The position numbers and the translations under genes are program-made. Below, one piece after another: positions 10,501-20,600 of a stretch of 64,000 bases of DNA (position 1 is its first letter; every line of letters starts with the position of its first letter). Origin of the DNA: Lumbricus terrestris (Eukaryota > Annelida > Clitellata > Crassiclitellata > Lumbricidae); the NCBI GenBank assembly GCA_949752735.1, contig OX457052.1, positions 34,912,263-34,976,262 of the forward strand, in the 5' to 3' direction. Under the pieces are notes generated by a model, which worked only from the letters and a program-made list of their open reading frames with translations, did not search any database and was not told the DNA's origin.

Positions 10501-13349
10501 AGTAGTCATCTTGGAGAGGAGCTGCACAAGTGCTCTGAATAAATAAATAAACAAATGAGTGAATTGATGAGTGAATGAGTGAATTGATGAGTGAATGAGT
10601 GAATTGATGAGTGAATGAATGATAGATGAGTGAATGAATAAGCAAATGAATGAATGAATAAGCGAATGAATGAATGGATAAGTGTATGAATGAATGAGCG
10701 AATAATGAATTTATGAGTTCACCAACCTGGCCTCCTCTCTCAACTTCTGAAGCAGAAATTCATCATCTTTCGGCAACTGAAATCATAACAAAGGTCAAAA
10801 GGTCAGAGAAAACACAACAGCTGCTGCCACAGTCCAATACACAAATCATCTAAGATGCTTTTTAAAAAATGTGACATTTCAATGAATACGAAATCATAGA
10901 GATCCATGTACAACTACATATATAAATTCATACTGATATCTTGTGGATAAACTTCTTAGTAAACCTCTAAAAACTTGCAATTTAAAAAAATCTAATATTA
11001 AATTAAAATGTTCGGAAAGAATGAGAAGCAAATAGGAAAATGAAGACCAACAGTCAACTGTGACAATTCATTCATTCATTCATTTCAAACACTTATATAG
11101 CGCTTCTTCAAGAGTATCAACTCAGAAGCGCTCCCGACCCAACCACGGTTAAAAAGAATAGTTTTAAGAGCAGAGTAGAACGTAGTCTCAAAGGCTCTAG
11201 GCACAAGACGTAGTTCCACAGGAAGCCCATTCCAGGTTATAGGGCCAACGACAGAAAAGGCACGGTGCTGTGTAATAGAAGTGCGTGACCGGGGGACAAG
11301 AAGCTGAGCCTGTTTAGAAGAGCGGAGAGAGCCACGGCGCTGGACGTTCAGGGTGGAGCAACAGAGCTCCTGCAAAAAGACAGGGGCCACACCCGCGAGA
11401 CAGCGCCAAACCAAGGAAGATATCCGGTAATAGTTGTAAAGGACTCGTTTAAAATCCATTCATTCATTCATCCATTCATTCATCTATTAATTCATTCATT
11501 CATCCATCCATTAATTCACTCACTCATTCATTCATTCACTCACTCATTCATTCATTCATTCATTCTTTGGACTTATATAGCGCCCCTTCAATAAATCCAC
11601 TCGGAACGCTACTCAGGGTGCTCCCAGACCAGCCGCGCCAAAAAGAAAAAAACTTGAGATATTTTTTAAACAAAGATTGGCTTGTCTGATTAAAAAAACC
11701 TACAGCTTTGAAGCGAAATCATTTTAGATGGATGACCCTACAGTCCTACATCCGAGAAAGCTCAGTGCTACCTGGCAGCTAATCATCCATCAGTAAAAAC
11801 GCTAATTTTAGACACCTTTTAAACGTTTTCAATCCAATATTATATATGTGTGGAAAGTGGCAGATGACAGTCAGGTAAAAAAAAGGAAACAGGAATAGTG
11901 GACAGAAACTGACTCAAAGCATACGTTTAGAGCAGAGAAAAAATAGACACGCTGCTCTTCCTTGACGAAGGAAAGAAAACTATTTTGAAAACAGCTCATC
12001 TACGGCCTTTTTGTATTACTATCAAAGAGAATATCGTAGACAGGCTTTCTGCACTGCATGTTATTACCAAGTAAAACCTGCTGGACTGGTCCAGGTCATT
12101 GAAGAAGTCAAGCTCAAGAAAATTGCTAATACCAAAACCACGAGTGACAGACAGGCAGACAGACAGTCAGGCTCACAGTCAGAGAGGGGTGCTCATTCCG
12201 GATAGACAGCCCTACAGCAGAGAAAGCTCAGAACACTGAAGAGAGAATGATGCTAACAGTGATGGTGATGGGGTGATGATTATTGATTCTTCTGAAATTG
12301 AGATGATGCCAATAATGATTGGTGATAATGATGACGACGACGATGATGATGATGATAATAACTGAATCTTAATGGCATACCTTAAAGTAGAACTTGGGAA
12401 TCACTTTGTAGTTCGTGTCATCGAAGTCGTTCGAACCTTTCCATTCAGTGTAAAGTCGTTTGAAGATTTCACTTTCCTCCTCACGCAATTCGTCAGATGA
12501 CTTTACCACTACAGCAACGCAAAAAAATAGGAAATTGCATTGAACATGGCATTGTAAATGGACCTGCAGTCAGAAGAGTCTATCGTTTTAGCGTTCAAAA
12601 TAATAACATGCCCAATGCAGCATCACCATTTCTCATCAATCTACTTTAGCATCAACCCCTTTCATCAATCCAGCTTCCATCTAGGCAAGAATTCGTCACT
12701 TCAATCCGGATCTTCTATTTGAGCAATGTCAACTAAATTATCAATTCATCTCTTACTTAAATAACAAATATATTTTTCATCAATCCAGCTCCAACTGCAA
12801 GAATCTTTTCATCGATCCCGCTTCCATTTAAGAAAAAATTATTTCCATCAATCTGATTTCGTCAATCCAACTTGTATATGACTAGCGCTAAAACCCATGC
12901 AATGCCAAAATAATTTAGTGATAGATTACCAGCAATCGGACAATACTTTGAGCAATAAGCACTGGCATAGCAATTACAATTAGTTCCATAAATTAATCAA
13001 TCAATCTTTATTGACCACCAGAATAGTAATAATAGCACCTAATTTATAAAATTCATACGCATGTTGTCAATAGAAACCAAAATAAGCACATGATTCTGTT
13101 AAACAGTTTACATATTGTAAATAGTTTTACATCAGCTATTAGTCATCTATTATACATAGATGGTCACCATTTGATAATACATCATCAGACACTCATAATT
13201 ATTATGTGTCAACAATTGATATGATTTCACTGGGAAACAGTTTGAATTACATGTCAGTTGCTATGCACACAGTTTGACCAGCATTACTTACAGCGTTTCC
13301 GGGCGACATAGCTCTTTAGGGTATTTATAACATCCCGGTTGTTAGCCAT
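1568..13349 (-). CDS. PPP2R3C: PPP2R3C (G5PR): B'' gamma regulatory subunit of protein phosphatase 2A
   Basis: Twelve coding exons on the minus strand, 5' to 3': 13349-13292, 12508-12381, 10776-10727, 10186-10132, 8487-8375, 7765-7597, 7291-7247, 6595-6452, 6205-6069, 5403-5190, 4254-4127, 1691-1568. All have GT/AG borders, all phases agree, and the total is 1365 nt (454 aa plus stop), against about 453 aa in vertebrates. Family-typical segments include QKLREEAR, MRKVWLHQTRIGLSLYD, FHSFYVCTAVRKFFFFLD and MDYKTYLDFVLALENRKEP. A canonical EF-hand loop lies near residues 286-297 (DSDHNGMLSKEE) and a degenerate one near 354-365. The last exon (LIDVQEFWSYENRE, then TAG) sits beyond a 2.4-kb intron. 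The family directs PP2A and PP5 activity, binds calcium through its EF-hands and is linked to the centrosome and nucleus. The start is the only ATG giving a family-like N-terminus. Introns hold SINEs, LINE ends and minisatellites. Confidence 0.95.
1866..1936. repeat. (GT)n and (AAT)n microsatellites
   Basis: A GT run near 1866-1890 and an AAT run near 1917-1936, in the last intron of PPP2R3C. Confidence 0.85.
2121..2276. repeat. Four-copy 38-bp tandem repeat
   Basis: Four nearly identical 38-bp units start at 2121, 2159, 2197 and 2235, each containing CATACTCATAATAATATGC and flanked by ATGTATGTATACATG. The flanking parts are self-complementary, so each unit can fold on itself. It lies in the last intron of PPP2R3C. 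Confidence 0.9.
4340..4830. repeat. Degenerate tandem repeat of about 55-60 bp with an inverted block
   Basis: Units of the form 'AAATGGACC..AGTAAGAAATTACGTATTACA..' repeat in the intron between PPP2R3C exons 10 and 11. Around 4460-4620 the same unit appears reverse-complemented (CAGTCCATTTTACTTTATC, then ATGTAATTTCTTAGTA), so the array is a large imperfect inverted repeat. It abuts a hAT-like element at 4835. Confidence 0.7.
4835..5122. mobile_element. hAT-like nonautonomous element, degraded
   Basis: The right end, read on the minus strand, starts CAGTGGTTCCCAACCTTTTT, a very common hAT terminal sequence. 'AGTGGCCC' motifs follow inside it and recur near 4841 at the left end. The flanks read TATTACAT and TATTACAG, 7 of 8 bases alike. 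The neighbouring satellite also contains such strings, so this duplication is weak evidence. No transposase is visible. Confidence 0.6.
5510..5850. repeat. Minisatellite of about 23-24 bp
   Basis: More than ten imperfect copies of a unit close to GTTAGGCTGGTTTAGTAGTT, lying in the PPP2R3C intron between exons 9 and 10. Copies vary in length by a few bases. Confidence 0.85.
7041..7145 (-). mobile_element. tRNA-derived SINE, head part
   Basis: Read on the minus strand it has an A-box-like TGGTGTAGTGGGTA and a perfect B box GGTTCGAATCC about 30 bp later, as in tRNA-derived SINEs. The same sequence recurs at 8745-8855. The acceptor stem does not pair properly, so this is not a working tRNA gene. 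It lies in a PPP2R3C intron, in the gene's own orientation. Confidence 0.75.
8646..8855 (-). mobile_element. tRNA-derived SINE, near full length
   Basis: The minus strand shows the tRNA-like head (GGTGGTGTTTTGGGTATG, then B box GGTTCGAATCC). A body follows (AAGTCCTTAACTCGCAATTG) and then a tail reading GGGAGCGCCTCTGAGTAG. The tail matches the 3' ends of LINE fragments at 11072-11459 and 11563-11650, so the SINE probably borrowed the tail of its partner LINE. It lies in a PPP2R3C intron. Confidence 0.8.
10541..10705. repeat. (GAAT/GAGT)n microsatellite
   Basis: An array of GAATGAATGAGT-type tetranucleotide units in the intron just downstream of PPP2R3C exon 3. Similar arrays form the tails of LINE copies nearby. 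Confidence 0.85.
11072..11459 (-). mobile_element. 3' end of a CR1/L2-type LINE, 5'-truncated
   Basis: An open frame on the minus strand (11459-11085) reads like the extreme C-terminus of a CR1/L2-like reverse transcriptase polyprotein: SLVWRCLAGVAPVFLQELC, then RTSITQHRAFSVVGPITWNGLP. The 3' tail GGGAGCGCTTCTGAGTTG..GCGCTATATAAGTG follows and ends in ATGA-type repeats. The copy lacks everything upstream, including the catalytic core. Confidence 0.8.
11455..11565. repeat. (ATTC)n microsatellite between two LINE tails
   Basis: A CATT/ATTC array with occasional ACTC units. On the minus strand it follows the tail of the LINE remnant at 11563-11650, as expected for this LINE class. Confidence 0.85.
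11563..11650 (-). mobile_element. Short LINE 3'-tail remnant
   Basis: The minus strand contains GGGAGCACCCTGAGTAGCG and then GGGGCGCTATATAAGTCC, the same tail as in the neighbouring LINE fragment. No coding sequence is left. Confidence 0.65.
12234..12361. repeat. (GAT)-rich simple repeat
   Basis: An imperfect GAT/GAC array ending just upstream, in plus coordinates, of PPP2R3C exon 2. Confidence 0.8.
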
Positions 13350-14929
13350 TTCACCCGCGACCACAAAACTGTATTTCTTTATTTCAGATTTTAATGATCA
13401 AGTATGTCCTTTCAATCGAAGATTATACATAAAATACGATTGAGTGAAAATAGAGAACTTTAAATTTTATCGCGAAGAAGGTTGTTGCGTTCACGGACTG
13501 TGCGTTGAGGTCTTAAACTAATTAGCATTCATCAAAAATAACCATGCGCAAGCAAGTAAGTAAAATAGCAGGTCATGACTCTTCACTTTCCCCATCTGAT
13601 TAGACTTTCTGTAGCCTGGATATCAAATTATCATAGCAAAATCTTCGTAATAGCAATTTCATTATCATATTTATTATGTATTTTGACTCAGTTATGTATA
13701 TTAGCTATATTTCATTTCATTGCACCATGTCTGTAAACCAAAAGTGGTTAGCAATAATTGGCGAATTAAAAAATATTCTTGTCTTATCTTATCTTATTTG
13801 ATCAACACAAGCTGTAGAGATTTAGATGTGACCACAGTTTTTTTTATCTGCTTGGTAGTTAGGCTAGTAGGCTATGTTACTATTTATCTCACGTCACTGC
13901 ACAGCTTCCCACAAGATTTCCGACTGCTCTTGTAGTTTTGTACAGAAACTGTGATTCGAGGTTTAGGCCTAACAGGCTAACTCACGTTAATCAATTTCCT
14001 ACACTCATTGCAAATTCTTCAAGCGAAGCTTTAATACCAAGATGCATCTGAAAAATGTAAGATTCCGCATTGATTTAAAATTTCCCTTTCCAGTTCCCTC
14101 GAACGAGAGAACATTCTACTTCTAGGTTAACAATGTCAACTTCCACTTACTTGCTTATTCCGCTTACCACGGCATATTTCTATGAGTAGAGTCTGCTGTG
14201 TTCAGCTAACTGATCTGAATAAAGCAAATGATCCATTCAAAAGCACCCCTCCTCCCTCCTCCACCTCCTCCGTCCCTCCCTCTCTCCCTCCCTCCCTCCC
14301 TCCTCCCGTCTTAGGTCAACTACCTCAGTTGCATTATCGCAGAACCTGCATCAGTTGTGTACGAAATCTGCAGAATCCTCGACGCGCCTTCGCTTATCGA
14401 TTGAATTTGCAGCATAAAAGGTAAATTATGATCACGATTGCATCGCTATTGTGTCCGCTAAAGTAATTTTTGTTCGTACGAAGTAAAAAGCTTTTCTGAA
14501 AGGCGAAAGTTTCATTGTTAAATAGTCAAATGAACGAACGAATGTGAGAACGGACGACAGAACTAGCGAACGAAATTTTTATTTTCCAATGGTTTCAGAG
14601 TAAAAACGCAGAAAAAAAGCAATCTGTTGGTGAAATTTTTACCCGCAATAATTCGCACTTTTGAGTGAGTCATTAAAAACATTTGATCAGATAGGATATT
14701 GTTAATTTAACTGAAGTTTGACGCCTGACCTAAAAAGTGTTATTAACCGCTGCGTCGCATTCAGAGCTAATAAACAAGATGAGTAACGAGTTTTGTGTGC
14801 CAAAGTCCTAATAATAAGCACCAGACATTCCTTGTGATAGCCTATTCAACGATACTGATAGCTTCCCACGTAATTTCATGTAATGCAATGTAATGTAATG
14901 TGAATCAGTTTGAATCAGTTAAATTTCTC

Positions 14930-15075
14930 AGCGCCCCCTCCCCCCCCACAAGAGCCGAGCCAGGGCCACGAACTCAATGACGAGCGCTCTATCAAATCAA
15001 GTCGTCCAAAGCCAGGCTGCTTTTCAGTTCAGATGCCAGGACAAATTCCAGGGAGGTCAAGCTGAAGATTGAGAC
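14930..15075 (+). mobile_element. Dispersed repeat, copy 1 of 3
   Basis: The segment 'AAGTCGTCCAAAGCCAGGCTGC..GGACAAATTCCAGGGAGGTCAAGC' recurs at 41465-41590 and, reverse-complemented, at 31590-31700. No coding sequence or clear termini are visible, so the element class is unknown. Confidence 0.55.
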
Positions 15076-15715
15076 TTGTTGTGCTGCTAATTAAGGGTTT
15101 GTATTTAATGGAGAACTCAGAATGGTTTGCTTCCACCATGCTTCCTTCCAATTTGCCCCTATGTGAAATGGCAGATTAATTTGCTCTTCAGTGTGACCCA
15201 GAATCTCACTCGATCAATAGATCGAGCAAAATCGATGCCATTCAAATGCTGTAGAAATGACAGGAAATTTGCATGACATTGTATCGTACATTTTTACATT
15301 TGTACTTTTTCTTGCATCGTCTACTGTTTTTCGTGTTTTATTATTGTTTATAAATTATGATTTTAAAATTATAATTGCAATATATTATATAGTTATTATT
15401 ATTATTTATGCTTTCTAAATTATTTATGGTTTAAAATTATCATTACACATGCATTATTATTTAAGTGTTTATACTCTTTTATGTATTGTGTTTTTGTCAT
15501 TATTTATTTATTTAACATTGTATTGCAATGTACTGTATTTGAGCATTTATAAACCACCTTTAGGGTGAATTATTTAGAAGTACTTCCAGTGTGGTGAGAA
15601 GAAGCAGGTTTGAAAAGAGAGAAGGAAGAAGAGAGACTGCCAGACAGAATAATTGTAGAGTGAACAGAAGGAGAAAGCGCATTCCAATGAGAAGGTCAAT
15701 TATTGTCTGTGTCTA

Positions 15716-15716
<1 letters not shown>

Positions 15717-15767
<51 letters not shown>
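15717..15767. repeat. (ATT)n microsatellite
   Basis: About 17 near-perfect ATT units. Confidence 0.95.
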
Positions 15768-16202
15768 TACACTTACTGTGAAGTTTAACTGAAATATAGA
15801 TGTTTTTAATTGCTTTGCAAAACCTTTGCTCAAGCCTGGACACCTTACTGCAGTATGTAAATAAAGGTCAAGAACAATCCTTTTAAACACCTTTATAACA
15901 GCCTTACATGTGATTTATATCCATATGACCCACAACCAGGCTTAAATTGATTCTATATCTATTGAGTGTCATGCATCATTTTAAAGAGTAAAGATTCTTT
16001 CTTAAGATAACATAAATTGTATTGTTCTATCATGATCCTGCCCAACGTTATGACTACAATATGGTTCAGCTGTACGAAATACAATTCTAAGGAAAATGCA
16101 TGTAATGTTTTAAAAACACTTTGGAATGCATAACTCTTTAGCAACCTTGTTCAAAATTGAATAAATTTTGCCACAGATAAGCAGGCTGCATAATTGGCTA
16201 GT

Positions 16203-16275
16203 TCTAAGGAAGTCTGTATTGTATTGTATTTATAAAGCGCCTCTTACGGTGCACACCAATTAGAGGCGCTTTTCT
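16203..16275 (-). mobile_element. LINE/SINE 3'-tail remnant
   Basis: The minus strand reads 'AGAGGCGCTTTATAAATACAATACAATAC'-like sequence, with a second AGAGGCGC motif about 35 bp away. It is the 3' tail of the retroposon families seen elsewhere in the window. Similar unoriented scraps lie near 8205-8290, 9345-9425 and 47515-47590. Confidence 0.55.
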
Positions 16276-16314
16276 GCCCATGCCTCATTTGCTATGCTAG
16301 CCTAATGCTGAATA

Positions 16315-16585
16315 TTCATTCAGTCATTTTGATAATTTATATAGCGCCTCTTCAAAGAAGTCTACTCAGAGGCACTCCCAGCCACAACTAAAAAAATAAG
16401 ATTTGAGCAACTTACAAAAAGCAGGTGAATTTAGTCTAGGCATAATTCGCAAGGTTAGTGGGAGGCCATTCCAGATTGTGGGACCCGCAACAGAAAAGGC
16501 TCAGCGCTGTCTGGTAGAAGTGCGAGCTCGAGGAACCAAAAGCTCCCCCGTTGTCGCAGAGCGAAGAGAATATGGCTGTTAATGG
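16315..16585 (-). mobile_element. LINE 3'-end fragment, degraded
   Basis: On the minus strand it parallels the LINE fragment at 11072-11459: a broken C-terminal coding end (AGCCTTTTCTGTTGCGGGTCC region), then GGGAGTGCCTCTGAGTAGAC and a GCGCTATATAAATT tail. Stops interrupt the reading frame. Confidence 0.65.
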
Positions 16586-17035
16586 CAGGAAAGTGGCAAA
16601 TTTCATAAAAAGTCATTAAATTATTAAGAACAATAATGCTAGTAGAAATCTTCTAAAATATCACTAACATTTAATATCTTCACAAACTGTTGTTTTAATG
16701 TGTTCAAAACATGTTCATTTACCATTTTCTGTTAAAAACCCCAAATTTTGAAAATTGCGTTTTTATCACATATTTTGGTCGAATCTAAGGGGCATGCGTT
16801 GCAGCTTAGGTTTGGTCAGATGGGTCACATAATGAGAAGAGCAGTCCAGAAGCTACATCCATGTGGCAGTCATTGGTGTGAAGTGTTGGCAACTTCTTTT
16901 CTATACATTGGCATATGCATTGGCATAATTATGCAGGATGGTGGCGTGTCCTCTCTCTTGCCGTTCTATCTTTCCACCAACACTGTATTTAGTGTGCTAT
17001 TAATTGGCTAGAGGTGCAGACTGAGCAGAAGCCCC

Positions 17036-17108
17036 TAAACAAATTTCTGCCCTGGTCGAGACTTGAACTACCGATTGACAGTCTACCATGCTAACTACTA
17101 CACCATTG
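17036..17108 (-). mobile_element. tRNA-like SINE head or tRNA pseudogene
   Basis: The minus strand has TGGTGTAGTAGTTAGCATGG (A-box-like) and AGTTCAAGTCT (B-box-like) at tRNA spacing. The sequence differs from the SINE at 8646-8855, so it is either a second SINE family or a decayed tRNA copy. Confidence 0.5.
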
Positions 17109-17675
17109 AGCACCAGCTCTCTTTGAAATGTTATATGAATGTAAATCTCCAAACTTTGTCATCACCACACAGGGTGGGGGGCAACACAACATGGCCATGA
17201 AATTTCTTGAAAGCCACATACATCAGGAGACCCACTGGGTTGGGAGCGCATCTGAACAGGGGCACCACACATAGGAGCAAGAACGGACATTTGCCCCCTA
17301 CCTGGAAAACCGACACTATTTTTAAGTGTTTCATTTCTAAAACAGATTTCTTTGCACTAAAACGCCAATGGTGCTTATGATATCCAATGTGAAACTGAGA
17401 CATTTGCATTTAGAAACCTACATGAAAAGTAGACCCCGCAAATGTTATTTATTTCGTAGTTTCCATTTTTCAAGCCCTTGTTAAGAAATTTGATCATGGC
17501 CATTGTGTGTTGCCCCCTGCAAAGGAATCTTCAGGCGTTCATACCTCTGAATAGCTTGAAAGGGCAATATAGATAGATTAACACAACTGGGCGTGGATTT
17601 GGGATGGGAGGTCAAGCCGAGGGCTGGATGGTCATTATGCTTGAGTGGTTTTTGTTGTTCTAGGTTTGAGCGTGA

Positions 17676-20600
17676 ATGATGAGGTCACCAGACAGCAGAT
17701 CGAAAGGGAACAGCAAACAGATCACAAAGACATGCAGGAAATGTCACAAACAGGTATTCGACAATTTAATTCCACATGTACGACCATCAATTATTCAATC
17801 AATCAGTCTTAATTATATAGGTATTCGACAATTTAATTCCACATGTACGACCATCAATTATTCAATCAATCAAACCACAGAATATATTATTATCTTACAT
17901 AAAAGCATTAGAACAAGAACCATCAGTATCACTCCAGTGAATTTGAACTGATCAATTCGAATTTTATACAGAACAGTTAAAAAGATCTTGTGAAAAACTT
18001 ATAGAGGTCAGGATTGGATTGTGTTTATGAATGATTTATCTTCAGAGAAATAATTTAATCTGAAATAAAGAAAATGTAATGAATGAAATGTTTAGAAGGT
18101 TACTTCTTTCAATTTCAGTTGCCGACAGCTTGCAAGATGTGTTCCTGCGGGTTTCATTTTCGAAAATCCTCTCCACCTACAACTTTAGAGGATGAGCAAA
18201 GTTGGTTTCAAAATTTTCTTTCTGTTAACGAGTAAATATTATCATTCAGCAGCTATTAGTTTATTACAGTAGTAACAGTGGTGCATTTTAGTGCATTTTC
18301 GGCTGACAATGGTGACCATGCGTTGCTGGGCCTGCTTGATCTCTCGGCTGCGTTCGACACTGTCGATCATGACATCATGATGGAGCGACTTTCTCGGACC
18401 TACGGCGTATGCTCGGTGGCGCTTGACTGGATCAGATCATATCTATGCGGGCGAAGCCAGTCGGTTTTTTACAATGGGGTGCATTCGTCGTTGCGTGTTT
18501 TAACCAGTGGAGTACCTCAGGGGTCGGTTCTGGGGCCTCTGCTTTTTCTGCTGTATACGGCCGATCTTGAGAAACTTGCCTCTGGAGTGGGGCTATCCTC
18601 TCATTTCTATGCCGACGACTCGCAGCTATACACCACTGGTCCGTCGACGACTGCGCCTCAACTGCAGCAACACATGGAGTCGGGAGTAGAGGTTGTAGCT
18701 GAATGGTTGAGGTCAAATCGCCTCCTTCTGAATCCTGACAAAACTGATTTCCTTTGGTGTGCCACTCGTAGAAGGTGCGATCAACTTAGCAGTGAGTCCC
18801 TAAATATCTGTGGAATATCGGTGCGGCCTTCTACCGCCGTGCGTGACCTTGGAGTTCTATTCCAGACGGACATGTCCATGACGCGCCAAGTGGGACTGAC
18901 GGTGAGCAGATGCTTTCGCCAGCTGCGGTTAATCAAAAGCTGTGTACGATCACTGCCGTTTGAGGCTGCAAAAACAGCCGTTTTCTGCTTCGTGGTTTCT
19001 CAGGTGGACCGGTGTAACAGTTTGTTGGCTGGTGCGAGTACCTGCATGACCGACTGCAGTCTGTGTTGAATGCAGCGGCGAAACTCGTGTGTAATCGGCA
19101 GAAGTATGATCATGTGACACCATTACTGCGTGACGTGTTGCATTGGCTTCCAATACCGTACCGCATTGAATTCAAACTCTCATTGCTCGTCTACAAGTCA
19201 CTACATGGCTTAGCACCGGACTACCTCAAATCCTATTGCTTGCAGATGGCGGCGTCAGGTGCTGGCCTTACACTGAGAGCCAGTGTGAAAGGAGATCTGT
19301 ATGTGCGAAGGACGAAGACATGCTTCGGGGAGCGTGCTTTTTCAACTGCTGGCCCCCGCTGCTGGAACAGTCTGCCTTCCACAGTTCGTTCTGCCAACTC
19401 TGTTGGGGTTTTCAAAACTCGTCTGAAGACATATTTGTTTTCCAAGGCGTACCTGTGACTGAATATATTATGTTTGTGTTTGTAGAGGCGCCTTTGTAAC
19501 GGCATGTGCTGTGTTACGGCGCCATAGAAATTGTCGTCATTATTATTATTATTATTATTTCGATTTATTTGTGTACGTATGTTCATGATGTCAGTATTTT
19601 CATGATGGAGTAAACTATATGGTGGACACAACGATAATGTAAAACTTTGAGTGGAAAATTTAGCGATCATTTTGCAGCTGAAGTAAATGCCATAGAAGAG
19701 TTGATGATGGTGACAGAAATTTATTCTCTTTTTTTAAATTAACAGGTTTTCAATTCAAGGTTTTTGTAGAAGGAAAGTAGTAAATAGGTCATGGACTACA
19801 TACAGTGTTAACAGTTTTCACGTTTTACTCAGTGCAGATTCTAAATTAATTAATTGAAGTTAAATTTACGAGAATAATCAACTATTTTAAAAAAATCAGT
19901 GTCAGTGGTAATTGAATGATTTCCTTAGAGATCCACTTGTTATGTTGTACATGAGTTACCGGTAGCTCTATCAATTGCCCCCTTGAGAAGTGCCTTTGAC
20001 AGAAAAAATTTCACTGTTGAAATGATCAGTTACAGTGGATAAAATGGCTGAAAAATGTTCAGTTTTATTAAGTGAGCAAAATGTCGTCTTCTTTAAATCC
20101 ACTGAAGTAGGGTAACTGTATTTAATAATAATAATAATAATTTTCGTTTAATCAACAATCCGGTTGACAGACCGCGACCAGTCACAGTGTGCAATTATGC
20201 AGTTGAAACAATTTACAGGAACTCAGATTACAGAATACATAAATCTTAACTATACACTAACTGAACAGATAACCTGCAATACATGGCGCTAAATAGCAGC
20301 CTACAAAGCAAATCCGCCCAACGGATATGTGACTGAAATGAATTTTACATGTTACAATGCATTGAAGATCATCCTTCTAGATGACGAGATGAGATTCTTT
20401 TCGGTCTTTAGATGCCGTTAAGGATGAGGTTCTGCCACTGAGATCGAGACGAACGCGAAGCAAAAGACCGCAGTTCTTTGACTCCATGGAATACGGAGGC
20501 AATTGCTTAAGGAAGGCACGGATTCCTTTTCGTTCATCTGATTACTGCTATTATTATTTTAGCTATTGTTAGGGAAAGGCTACCCCTCTTTAATCGGGCG

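Larger units (their letters stand above)
13350..17675. other. Intergenic region between two divergent genes
   Basis: This stretch separates the start of PPP2R3C (minus) from the start of the C16orf87-like gene (plus), so it must contain both promoters. No TATA box or CpG-rich core could be fixed by eye. It contains a CTCC-rich tract near 14270-14310, dispersed repeats near 14930-15075, an ATT array near 15717-15767 and LINE/SINE tails from 16203. No coding exon was recognised. Confidence 0.5.
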
